Assembly: GCA_016841725.1 (NCBI GenBank)
Contig: JAENYP010000009.1
Location: forward strand, 62,001-126,000
Direction of reading: 5' to 3'
DNA from: Thermincola carboxydiphila
GTDB taxonomy: Bacteria > Bacillota > Thermincolia > Thermincolales > UBA2595
Length of the DNA: 64,000 nt
Positions 27,001 to 34,994 of the stretch are shown piece by piece. The notes below the pieces were generated by a model that did no database searches, was not told where the DNA came from, and saw only the letters and a list, made by a program, of their open reading frames with translations. How positions within the stretch are numbered: position 1 is the first letter of the stretch; every line of letters starts with the position of its first letter. The translations under genes were made by a program, and so were the position numbers.

Positions 27001-27238
27001 CAGGGAATTAATGCAACAAGATAAATTGAGAGAATTGGCTGTGGTCCTCTATGAAAAAGTGAAAGCAAATGCATCAATAGACTGGACAATAAAAGAAAGT
27101 GTCAAAGCAAAATTAAAAGTGATTGTCAAAAGGACTTTAAGGCAATACGGTTATCCCCCCGATATGCAGAAACTGGCCACAGAAACAGTATTAAAACAGG
27201 CTGAATTGATTGCAGAGGAATTAAGCCCTAGTGGATAA
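24014..27238 (+). CDS. hsdR: Type I restriction endonuclease motor subunit
   Basis: A 1074-residue R subunit that translocates and cuts DNA. The N-terminal nuclease has the PD-(D/E)xK pattern in [20 protein letters not shown] (about 143-161). The helicase motor has Walker A [10 protein letters not shown] (about 335), [17 protein letters not shown] box [11 protein letters not shown] (about 435) and motif III LGFTGTP (about 485), later [33 protein letters not shown]. The helical C-terminus binds HsdM. Length and motifs are complete, so the system appears functional. ATG 24014 has GAAGGTG 11 bases upstream. It lies 37 bases after the SIR2 gene, suggesting shared transcription. Confidence 0.94.
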   Translation: [1074 protein letters not shown]

Positions 27239-27370
27239 AGACTTCGAGATTTTTATTTTTTGCAGTTTTTTACTGTTAAACCCGCCATTATTTGTCTATA
27301 TTATAATTGGTTTATTGGTATCTGCTTCATAATTGATTTATAACAAAAATGACAGACAAAAGGAGTAATC

Positions 27371-28531
27371 ATGAGATCTGTTATCTTCTTCTTTGTTGTG
27401 GCAATAATTATTTTTATTTATGCAGCATTTAATTATTATATAGGTTTCCGGGGCTGGCATTCCCTGGGGGGCAGTATTTCTTTTCTGAGCCGCAGGGTGT
27501 ATTGGGTTATTTTCTGGCTTCTGGTGGCAGCTTACCCCGCTGCCCAGATGGGCCAGCGGTTTCTTCCTGCCGGGATAGGCAGGTGGCTGACAATTACCGG
27601 AGCTTACTGGACGGCAGCTATGTTTTACTTCCTGCTGATAATCCTGGTAATCGATGCTGTCCGGCTGCTTGACAGGTTTTTTTACATCCTGCCGCAGGTA
27701 GTCAGGGAAAATCCCCTGACCCCGCCGGTTACCGGTGGAGTGGTGCTGGCACTGGTAGCAGGAATTCTTATTTATGGTACATTTAATGCCCTTAACCCCG
27801 TGATAACCAGGTATGACCTCACTATTGACAAAACGTCCGGCTCAGTGGAAAAACTGGATATTATCATGGTTTCCGATATCCACCTGGGTTCAATTGTACG
27901 TACAGGACGGCTGCAGAAATTAGCTGAGGAGGCAGACCGCATAAAACCTGACCTGATACTTTTGTCCGGAGATATTGTTGATGAGAGCATGGAACCCCCG
28001 GAAGTGGATAATATGGTAAAAGTTTTCGGGAAGATGCAGGCACGTTACGGCAAGTTTGCTGTTCCGGGGAATCACGAGTACATCAGCGGTCACGCCGATG
28101 CTGCCTTCCGCTACCTGGAACAGGGCGGTTTCCGTGTCCTCAGGGATGAGTATGTAAAAGTTGCCGACAGTTTCTATATAGTAGGCAGGGATAACAGCAG
28201 CCACCAGGCACCACGAACGAAACGGCAGGAATTATCGGCACTGATGGAAGGTGTAGACCGGTCACTGCCGGTTATTTTGCTGGACCATGAACCTGTTGAC
28301 CTGGAAAATGCCAGGGAAAACAGTGTTGACCTGCAGTTATCGGGACATACCCACCGCGGGCAATTGTTTCCCAATAACCTGATTACAGGAAAAATCTACG
28401 AACAGGACTGGGGGCTGCTGCAAAAAGGCGCCCTGAACCTGATTGTGTCATCAGGATATGGGACCTGGGGGCCACCCATCCGTACCGGGAACAAACCGGA
28501 GATAGTAGAGATAACGGTTCGGTTTCCTTAA
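27371..28531 (+). CDS. Membrane-anchored metallophosphoesterase (YkuE/YaeI-like)
   Basis: A 386-residue protein with about four hydrophobic segments in the first ~145 residues and a calcineurin-like phosphoesterase domain after them. The metal motifs are VSDIHLGS, SGDIVDE, GNHEY and SGHTHRGQLF, with LLDHEPV between. Relatives remove UDP from lipid A precursors or act on phospholipids and cell-wall intermediates; the true substrate here is unknown. ATG 27371 has AAAAGGAG 9 bases upstream. Its stop overlaps the end of the convergent asparagine synthetase gene by 4 bases, with no terminator between them. Confidence 0.85.
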   Translation: MRSVIFFFVVAIIIFIYAAFNYYIGFRGWHSLGGSISFLSRRVYWVIFWLLVAAYPAAQMGQRFLPAGIGRWLTITGAYWTAAMFYFLLIILVIDAVRLLDRFFYILPQVVRENPLTPPVTGGVVLALVAGILIYGTFNALNPVITRYDLTIDKTSGSVEKLDIIMVSDIHLGSIVRTGRLQKLAEEADRIKPDLILLSGDIVDESMEPPEVDNMVKVFGKMQARYGKFAVPGNHEYISGHADAAFRYLEQGGFRVLRDEYVKVADSFYIVGRDNSSHQAPRTKRQELSALMEGVDRSLPVILLDHEPVDLENARENSVDLQLSGHTHRGQLFPNNLITGKIYEQDWGLLQKGALNLIVSSGYGTWGPPIRTGNKPEIVEITVRFP

Positions 28532-30372
28532 AGGATTCTTACCTTATATTCTCTCAGCCAGATATCTGTCTGGATCAGGTAAGCGAATAGCTGCGGGCCT
28601 GTCATTAGCTGCCCGAACCAGGGCCTGTCAAAGGTATCTGCTTCTGCTGCAGCCATTTTCCGGATGTTTTTTACATCAATCAGGTCAAGCAGTGGTGAAG
28701 CAGGGTCACTGATTCTGGCAAGTAAATCGTCCCTGACAGCGGTCAGGTAACCGGGATTATGGGTTTTCGGATATGGACTCTTGCGGCGGTACAATACCTC
28801 TTGTGGGAGGATACCCTGAAGGGCGCGCCGCAGCAAGCCTTTTTCAATATTGTCACAGGTTTTCATTTCCCAGGGGACATTCCAGACATACTCAACTATC
28901 CTATGGTCACAGAAGGGTACCCGAACCTCCAGCCCTGCAGCCATGCTCATCCTGTCCTTGCGTTCCAGGAGAGTCTGCATAAACCAGTGAAAATTTAGAT
29001 AAAACATCTGGCGCCTTTCTGCCTCACGGGGGGACTCTCCCGGGAGGGGCGGGGTTGCGGCAGATGTTTCCCGGTAACGGTTGGCCATATATTCTGCGGG
29101 TTTTACCAGTTCTACCAGTTCAGGGGCGAAAACCTTCATTTTTGCCGCGATTTTTGCCGACCAGGGGAAGGTGTCTGTTTGCAGATCCTGCGGGTTGTGA
29201 TACCACGGGTAGCCCCCGAATATTTCATCGGCACATTCTCCGGAGAGGGCTACTGTGTGCCTTTTTTTTATTTCACGGCAGAACAGGAAAAGGGAGGAAT
29301 CGATATCAGCCATTCCGGGCAAGTCCCGTGCCGTTGCGGCCATACTGAGGGAGTCAACCAGGTCCGGTGTGTCAAAGCATATAGAATTGTGTGATGTATT
29401 GAGATAATCTGAGACATACTGTACCCAGTCGGAGTCTGAATTGGGCTGGAACCTGCCGGGCTTGAAATGACGGTCATTATCTACATAATCTATTGAATAG
29501 GTGTTCAGGGTTTCCCTCCCCTCACTCAGGTACTGTTCCGCTGCCACAGCGGTGATGGCGCTGGAATCAACACCGCCCGACAGGAAGGTACAGACCGGGA
29601 CGTCGGAAACCAGCTGTCTCCTGATGGCATCAATAACTAAATGGCGGACTTTTGACACAGTTGTCTCCAGATCGTCTTCGTGGGGTTTGCTCTCCAGTTC
29701 CCAGTATTTATCAATCCTCATACCTCTCCTATCAAATAACAGGGAATGTCCCGGTTTGAGTTCCCTGATACCATGGAATACACCATGACCCGGAGTCCGC
29801 GCCGGTCCGAGGACAAGGATTTCGGCCAGGCCTTCTGTGTCCACATCAGGGGAAATTTCCGGGTGGGCCAGCAGTGCCTTCAGTTCTGAGCCAAACAGGA
29901 AGCAACGTCCCCGTTCCGTATAAAAGAGAGGTTTAACGCCCATGCGGTCACGGGCAAGGAACAGGCTATGTTCTGCCTCATTCCAGATACCGAAGGCGAA
30001 TATTCCGTTGAGCCGTTCCAAACAGGCCGGTCCCCATTCTATATATGAGGTCAGCAGCACTTCGGTGTCCGAATGTCCGGAAAAGAAATGACCCCGGGCT
30101 TCCAGTTCCCGCCGCAGGTCATAAGTGTTGTAGAGTTCGCCGTTATAGATGATAACATATTCACGGTTTCCGCTCCTGCGGCTCATGGGCTGGCCCCCGC
30201 CGGCAGGGTCAATTACAGTCAGCCTGCGGTGTCCCAGAGCGGCCCTGGGGGACAGCCAATAACCTTCGGCATCAGGGCCGCGGCGGGCCAGGGTTGCTGT
30301 CATGGCTGTCAGGATCAGATTTTCTTTAGTCAGGTCTTTTTCCCAGTCTATCCAGCCGGTAATTCCACACAT
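28528..30372 (-). CDS. asnB: Glutamine-hydrolysing asparagine synthetase
   Basis: A 614-residue class II amidotransferase that makes asparagine from aspartate, glutamine and ATP. The glutaminase domain starts at catalytic Cys2 (MCGITGW) and shows RRGPDAEGYW, HRRLTVID, YNGELYN and SDTEVLL. The synthetase domain has the ATP-pyrophosphatase loop FLSGGVDSSAI, SGECADEIFGGYPWY and RMSMAAGLEVRVPFCD. The start follows AGGAGGA on the minus strand. Its leader holds two strong inverted repeats with a possible attenuator. Some family members modify peptides or cell-wall side chains instead, but all canonical residues are present. Confidence 0.9.
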   Translation of the reverse strand: MCGITGWIDWEKDLTKENLILTAMTATLARRGPDAEGYWLSPRAALGHRRLTVIDPAGGGQPMSRRSGNREYVIIYNGELYNTYDLRRELEARGHFFSGHSDTEVLLTSYIEWGPACLERLNGIFAFGIWNEAEHSLFLARDRMGVKPLFYTERGRCFLFGSELKALLAHPEISPDVDTEGLAEILVLGPARTPGHGVFHGIRELKPGHSLLFDRRGMRIDKYWELESKPHEDDLETTVSKVRHLVIDAIRRQLVSDVPVCTFLSGGVDSSAITAVAAEQYLSEGRETLNTYSIDYVDNDRHFKPGRFQPNSDSDWVQYVSDYLNTSHNSICFDTPDLVDSLSMAATARDLPGMADIDSSLFLFCREIKKRHTVALSGECADEIFGGYPWYHNPQDLQTDTFPWSAKIAAKMKVFAPELVELVKPAEYMANRYRETSAATPPLPGESPREAERRQMFYLNFHWFMQTLLERKDRMSMAAGLEVRVPFCDHRIVEYVWNVPWEMKTCDNIEKGLLRRALQGILPQEVLYRRKSPYPKTHNPGYLTAVRDDLLARISDPASPLLDLIDVKNIRKMAAAEADTFDRPWFGQLMTGPQLFAYLIQTDIWLREYKVRIL

Positions 30373-30404
30373 ACAATAATCCTCCTGTTTGCATAGATTT
30401 GTCC

Positions 30405-30452
30405 AAAAGCAATGAGGCCACAGGGTGTGTTAATTCACCCTGTGGCCTCATT
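30405..30452 (-). terminator. Strong hairpin with U tract in the asnB leader
   Basis: On the minus strand a perfect 17-bp stem (AATGAGGCCACAGGGTG / CACCCTGTGGCCTCATT, loop of 8; 30452-30411) is followed by GCTTTTGG. It sits about 40 bases before the asnB start codon, inside its leader, where it would act as an attenuator if the promoter lies upstream. A competing short hairpin (GTGGC / GCCAC at 30457-30453 and 30446-30442) uses part of its 5' arm. Confidence 0.6.
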
Positions 30453-30461
30453 GCCACCTGA

Positions 30462-30481
30462 CCGGCACAGCGCTGTGCCGG
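30462..30481. repeat. 20-base perfect palindrome in the asnB leader region
   Basis: CCGGCACAGCGCTGTGCCGG is fully self-complementary. It is a candidate operator for a dimeric regulator or a leader stem; there is a TATAAT-like box on the minus strand about 25 bases further upstream (around 30508-30503). The rest of the 306-base gap, 30482-30660, is A/T-rich with no other clear element. Confidence 0.5.
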
Positions 30482-30678
30482 GAATTTGCAGCTTACAGAG
30501 TTATTATATGATATATGCCGGAGAATTGCGCCTGGGGGATAAAACTAACAAGCTAATTAAAATTATTGTCATATAATTGAAAATTTTATTATATAAAGAG
30601 GGGAAAAAGGATTCAGATAGAAAGGTAGTAAAAAACGCCCAAAAACTGTGTTCTTAGCCTAAAGGAGGGATGCTCACC

Positions 30679-33600
30679 ATGGAAAGTGAAAGTCGGAATA
30701 TACAGGAATTTGAGTATGCCCTCAGGTTGAAATCAGAAAATGTTCTGGCTGGCAGGGACAAAGAGCTGGAAGCAGTAAAAAAACAATTTGATCATATCCT
30801 CCAGGGGCATTCAGCCCTGACAGTTGTAGCCGGTGATATCGGGATTGGAAAAACCGCCCTCATCAGAACAGCTCTGGCAGATATGCTGAAGGTTGGTCAA
30901 ACCTGTGCATACGGTAAATTTGAACAGTTTAAAAGTGAAGAGCCATACATAGGAATTATACGGATTATTGAAAATATAGCAGGGCATATGCTGACCCTTC
31001 CTGAGGGAAAACTCCTCCGTATTAAGAAGGAGCTTAAAAAAAAGCTGGGTAAAGACGGTGCCTTACTGACAGAAATAGTACCCCGGCTGGAAAAGATAAT
31101 TGGTAAACAGAGTAAAGCCAAAGTTAATGATTATCAAAAACTGAAAATAAGGCTGGAAGGATCCTTTCAATCATTTATTGAAGCTGCTGCCGGTCAACTG
31201 TATCCCCTTGTTATTGCCATAGATGATCTGCAGTGGGCGGACAAACCATCCCGGGATATCATAAAATCCCTTAATGACTCCTTAACCCGGCATGATTTGT
31301 ACATTATACTGGCCTATAGAAATAACCTCCCGGAATATCAGGCCCGAATAAAGCCAATGATAAATGAATTAACCGGGACAGAACACTTGCTCCAGATAAA
31401 TTTGGAGAGCATTTCATATGAAGCTGTCAAAGTTATACTGAGGGGTATTTTTACTGAAGGTGTCGAAAATGTTCATGAAATGGCCCGGCTGCTTCATAGA
31501 AAAACAATGGGTAACCCACTGTACATCAAACAAATGGTTAACCTGTTCCTGGAGAAGAAAGGACTCCGTTATAATCCTGAGAAGGGGACATGGCATTTTG
31601 AGGCTGGGCATGCAGGGGATTTTGACCTTCCCAGGGGAATAGAGGATATTATTGCCAGGAAAACAGCCAGCCTGAATCAGGAGACAAAGGAATTCCTGGA
31701 AATACTGGCCTGTATTGGAAGCAGATTCAGCATGGAAGTGCTGGAAAAAATCCAAAACAAAAATGGCCTCCAAAGGGATACAGATGATGATCTGAAGGAA
31801 AGGGTCCAGGAAAAACTGCAGGAAAAGCTGCAGGGATTATGCCGTGCAGGCCTGATTGTAGAGATTAGTGAACCTTCAGAGGAAGGCCGGATAAAAGAAT
31901 TTGAGTTTTTTCATGACCGGATTTATCAGAATGTATACGAACAAATCGGCCCTGACAGGAGAGAGCAGCTGCATTATACATTGGCAACAGAGCTATTAAA
32001 TAATTCCGACAGGGTCTATGTTGCCGAAAATCTGCTGTCCATTACCGCACATCTGTTAAACTGTAAAGGTGTTATCAAAAGAGAAGGCAGTGCGGATAAG
32101 TTAATTGTTGACCTGTATTTTGCGGGTATCAGGGCAAAACAATCTGCTGCCATTGAACTTGCCCTGAAACTGTTCATCCTTTGTGAAGAACTTCTGGAGA
32201 GTTCATGCCGGCAGTTGGATTATGACACAACTTTAAAAATTAAGCTTGAGCTGGCGCAGTGTGAGTATATCTGCGGCCTGTATGATGCCTCAAAGGCACA
32301 CTTTGAGGAACTGCTGACCCGGGCCAGCAGTGAAGAGCACCTGGCAGAAATCAAAAAACAGTATATGGTCCTGCAGTCATATACAGGTGACTATGACAAG
32401 GTTATTGAATTAGGAATTCAGGCTTTAAGACACCTGAACTTTCACATTAATACAGAAAAACTGCAGCCGGCAATTATAAAAGAAGTCCTTCTTGCCAAGT
32501 TTTTGTTTCGCAGCAGGAGACTGGAAGCCATCAGGAATGCCCCGGTGGTCAGTAATCAAAAACTGATAAACATTTTTGAGATATTGACTAAAATGGAACC
32601 TGCCGCCAATTTGACCAATGAGAACCTTTTTGCTTTAATATCCCTCAAAATCGGCAATCTGTCGGCCCGGTACGGTAACTCTCTGTATTCGCCAATCGGG
32701 TATATCGCATACAGCCTGGTCCTGACTTTATTGGGTGACTACAAAAAGGCCAGGCATCTGGAAGAGATGTCCCTGAATCTGGCGGAAGTTATTAATGATG
32801 ATGGAATTAATTGCACCGGCTATTTTGTGATAGGCACCTTTATAGACCACTGGACATCTCCCGCTGCCCAGAGTTTCAGCCTCCTGCAAAAGGCTTTTGA
32901 CTGTGGCATAAGGTCAGGCGAATTCCTCTTTGCCGGTTTTACCATTACTTCCATGATTGAAATGAAGTATTCCATGGGTGAACCTCTTATGGAACTGGAG
33001 AATTTCCTCAGGATGAATCACAAATACGGTAAGAAAATGAACCATGACATTTTGCTGCGCCTGATTAATATTTTCTCAGACCATATTAAACTGTTAACAT
33101 CACCTCATTTTTCACTGGCAGACAGGCTTATCGGGGATGAGGAAATAGCAGGACTGCATACCAGTGAATCTATGACCTATTACCTGCTGAACCTGCAAAG
33201 GCTGTATTTGGAAGGCAGAACAGATGAGGCCTATGAAATATCATTAAAAACTATCAGGCAGCTGGATTCTGTAAAAGGATATTACATGCAGGCTGACTTT
33301 GTGTTTTTCTTCCTGCTGTTAAACATGGAGGTAAAAAAACAACAAACCGCCAGGTACAGGCAGGATGGCAGGAAAAATGAAAAGGCATTTAAAAAATACC
33401 GGAAAAAACTAAAAGAATGGGCAAACTTGAGTCCTGATAACCAACTGGGTAAACATCTTCTTGTTGAAGCCGTGTTTAAGAGTCTCAATAATCAAAAGCA
33501 TGATGCCACAGGCCTTTTTAATGAAGCTATTGACCATGCCCAGGGGAGTAATAACCTGCTCTTAGAGGCACTGGCTAATTACCTGGCGGCCGACCATTTC

Positions 33601-34518
33601 AGAGATACTGCGAAAATCGCAAAACTTTATGCCGGTGATGCCTGTCGCTTATTTCACCAATGGGGTGCCGGGAAGACAGCCTACAGGATACGCAGGCTGT
33701 ATGGTATTGACGATGACTCTGGGTCAGCTGAGTTGAGCGCCGCAGGTACTGCTGATGAGATCTTAGCAGAAGACAGACTTATGAGCACATCCCTTGAAGA
33801 AAAGCTGAGGTGCCGGTACAGAGAGTTGGAAGCACTGAAACTGGAGGCAGCCTTCACGTATTTCCTGAACACGGTGTGTGAAGAAACCGGAGCAAATTTT
33901 GGTGCCATTATGCTGGAAAATGAGGACCAAATCAGGATGACATATATTTGGCAGGGTGATAATGAAATTTCTGAATGTCCTCCGGATACAGACCCGGAAC
34001 AGGTTGAATATCTGCCCAAAAAGGTTATCCGTTATGCCGGCAGGACCTATGAAGAAGTGATAATTAACACAAAACCCATTGAGGGCCTTTTTGCAAATGA
34101 TGACGATATCAAAAACAGGACAGCTGTATCTATCCTTTGTTTACCTTTAAAATATAATAATATTTTTGCCGGATTAATCTATATGGAAAGTCGGAACAAT
34201 CATCAGTTTAGTCCTATGACAATTGAATATATCAAAAACCTGTCTTTTCACCTGATCGCCAAACAGGCACTGGAAAAGGAAGAGGAAGGAAAAACTAAAG
34301 TATTTTTAGATGATATGGTATATGAAGAGTTGACAGAGCGGGAAACAGAAGTGCTGCATCAAATGGCTGAGGGAATGTCCAATAAGGAAATAGGTGAAAA
34401 ACTCAATATTTCTTCAAGCACTGTAAAAACACATACACTGAATCTTTACAGAAAGCTGGGTGTCACCAGCAGGGTACAGGCTGTAACCAAAGCACAGAAA
34501 CTGGGACTGGTAAATTAA
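30679..34518 (+). CDS. Giant LuxR-type regulator with AAA ATPase, helical repeats and GAF domain
   Basis: A 1279-residue STAND-like regulator of the LAL/MalT type. The N-terminal AAA_16 ATPase has Walker A GDIGIGKTALIR (about 55) and Walker B LVIAIDDLQWADKPS. A long helical region (about 430-1000, TPR-like) probably binds the inducer or partners. A GAF-like domain follows (about 1050-1200, CLPLKYNNIFAGLIYMESRN). A LuxR helix-turn-helix closes the protein (LTERETEVLHQMAEGMSNKEIGEKLNISSSTVKTHTLNLYRKLGV). ATG 30679 lies 9 bases after AAAGGAGGG; ATG 30670 abuts the ribosome site and is less likely. It precedes the surface-protein genes in the same direction and may regulate them, but a terminator separates them. 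Confidence 0.85.
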   Translation: MESESRNIQEFEYALRLKSENVLAGRDKELEAVKKQFDHILQGHSALTVVAGDIGIGKTALIRTALADMLKVGQTCAYGKFEQFKSEEPYIGIIRIIENIAGHMLTLPEGKLLRIKKELKKKLGKDGALLTEIVPRLEKIIGKQSKAKVNDYQKLKIRLEGSFQSFIEAAAGQLYPLVIAIDDLQWADKPSRDIIKSLNDSLTRHDLYIILAYRNNLPEYQARIKPMINELTGTEHLLQINLESISYEAVKVILRGIFTEGVENVHEMARLLHRKTMGNPLYIKQMVNLFLEKKGLRYNPEKGTWHFEAGHAGDFDLPRGIEDIIARKTASLNQETKEFLEILACIGSRFSMEVLEKIQNKNGLQRDTDDDLKERVQEKLQEKLQGLCRAGLIVEISEPSEEGRIKEFEFFHDRIYQNVYEQIGPDRREQLHYTLATELLNNSDRVYVAENLLSITAHLLNCKGVIKREGSADKLIVDLYFAGIRAKQSAAIELALKLFILCEELLESSCRQLDYDTTLKIKLELAQCEYICGLYDASKAHFEELLTRASSEEHLAEIKKQYMVLQSYTGDYDKVIELGIQALRHLNFHINTEKLQPAIIKEVLLAKFLFRSRRLEAIRNAPVVSNQKLINIFEILTKMEPAANLTNENLFALISLKIGNLSARYGNSLYSPIGYIAYSLVLTLLGDYKKARHLEEMSLNLAEVINDDGINCTGYFVIGTFIDHWTSPAAQSFSLLQKAFDCGIRSGEFLFAGFTITSMIEMKYSMGEPLMELENFLRMNHKYGKKMNHDILLRLINIFSDHIKLLTSPHFSLADRLIGDEEIAGLHTSESMTYYLLNLQRLYLEGRTDEAYEISLKTIRQLDSVKGYYMQADFVFFFLLLNMEVKKQQTARYRQDGRKNEKAFKKYRKKLKEWANLSPDNQLGKHLLVEAVFKSLNNQKHDATGLFNEAIDHAQGSNNLLLEALANYLAADHFRDTAKIAKLYAGDACRLFHQWGAGKTAYRIRRLYGIDDDSGSAELSAAGTADEILAEDRLMSTSLEEKLRCRYRELEALKLEAAFTYFLNTVCEETGANFGAIMLENEDQIRMTYIWQGDNEISECPPDTDPEQVEYLPKKVIRYAGRTYEEVIINTKPIEGLFANDDDIKNRTAVSILCLPLKYNNIFAGLIYMESRNNHQFSPMTIEYIKNLSFHLIAKQALEKEEEGKTKVFLDDMVYEELTERETEVLHQMAEGMSNKEIGEKLNISSSTVKTHTLNLYRKLGVTSRVQAVTKAQKLGLVN

Positions 34519-34536
34519 GGGAAATCAGAAGAATGG

Positions 34537-34566
34537 CCCGCATTAGTGCGGGTTTATTTTTTTTGT
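34537..34566 (+). terminator. Intrinsic terminator after the LuxR-type regulator
   Basis: Stem CCCGCA / TGCGGG (34537-34542, 34547-34552) followed by TTTATTTTTTTTG. Confidence 0.85.
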
Positions 34567-34586
34567 AAAAAAATTTTTGTAAAAAA

Positions 34587-34602
34587 TCCACCATTTGGTG
34601 GA
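34587..34602 (+). repeat. Second small hairpin before the tail-collar gene
   Basis: TCCACCA TT TGGTGGA, a 7-bp stem with a 2-base loop and an A-rich run before it. It may terminate minus-strand transcription or protect an mRNA end. Confidence 0.4.
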
Positions 34603-34680
34603 GGACAAATATTTTGAGATTTATATAATTAGACAAATAAAGCTAAAAGACAAATAAAGATAAAGTGACGGGGGTTAATG

Positions 34681-34923
34681 ATGAACGCATATTTGGGAGA
34701 AGTGCGGCTTTTTCCGTATGGGAAGATACCGGGCGGCTGGCTGTTCTGTGAGGGACAGACCCTGTATATTCAAGAATATCCCAGGCTTTATATGCTGCTG
34801 GGCACAAAGTTCGGCGGTGACGGCAGACAAAAATTCAAAATTCCGGACCTGAGGACAAAATCACCGGAAAAGCTGATGTACTGCATGGCGGCAGAGGGTG
34901 AATTCCCTGAGGTTTGGCAGTAG
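34681..34923 (+). CDS. Small tail-collar domain protein
   Basis: An 80-residue protein that is little more than one phage Tail Collar domain: YLGEVRLFPYGKIPGGWLFCEGQTL and YPRLYMLLGTKFGGDGRQKFKIPDLR. Such domains occur in phage tail fibres and in microcystin-dependent-protein-like bacterial proteins, usually followed by a longer C-terminus that is absent here. ATG 34681 lies 6 bases after a GGGGG run; ATG 34678 is the alternative. It is 71 bases upstream of the giant Ig-like protein and points the same way, so it may belong to the surface-structure operon rather than to a prophage, since no other phage gene is nearby. Confidence 0.75.
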   Translation: MNAYLGEVRLFPYGKIPGGWLFCEGQTLYIQEYPRLYMLLGTKFGGDGRQKFKIPDLRTKSPEKLMYCMAAEGEFPEVWQ

Positions 34924-34994
34924 AGGGGGAATTCCAGGAGATGCATGAGTGATGAATTCCCGAGGTACAGCATAATGAAAAGGAGTGTGGCAAC

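Noticed and set aside
30373-30678. T-box riboswitch upstream of asnB
   Set aside because: The conserved T-box sequence (AGGGUGGNACCGCG) and specifier-loop features are not found; only generic inverted repeats are present.
34681-34923. Prophage remnant suggested by the tail-collar gene
   Set aside because: No integrase, capsid, portal, terminase or attachment site was seen within many kilobases on either side.
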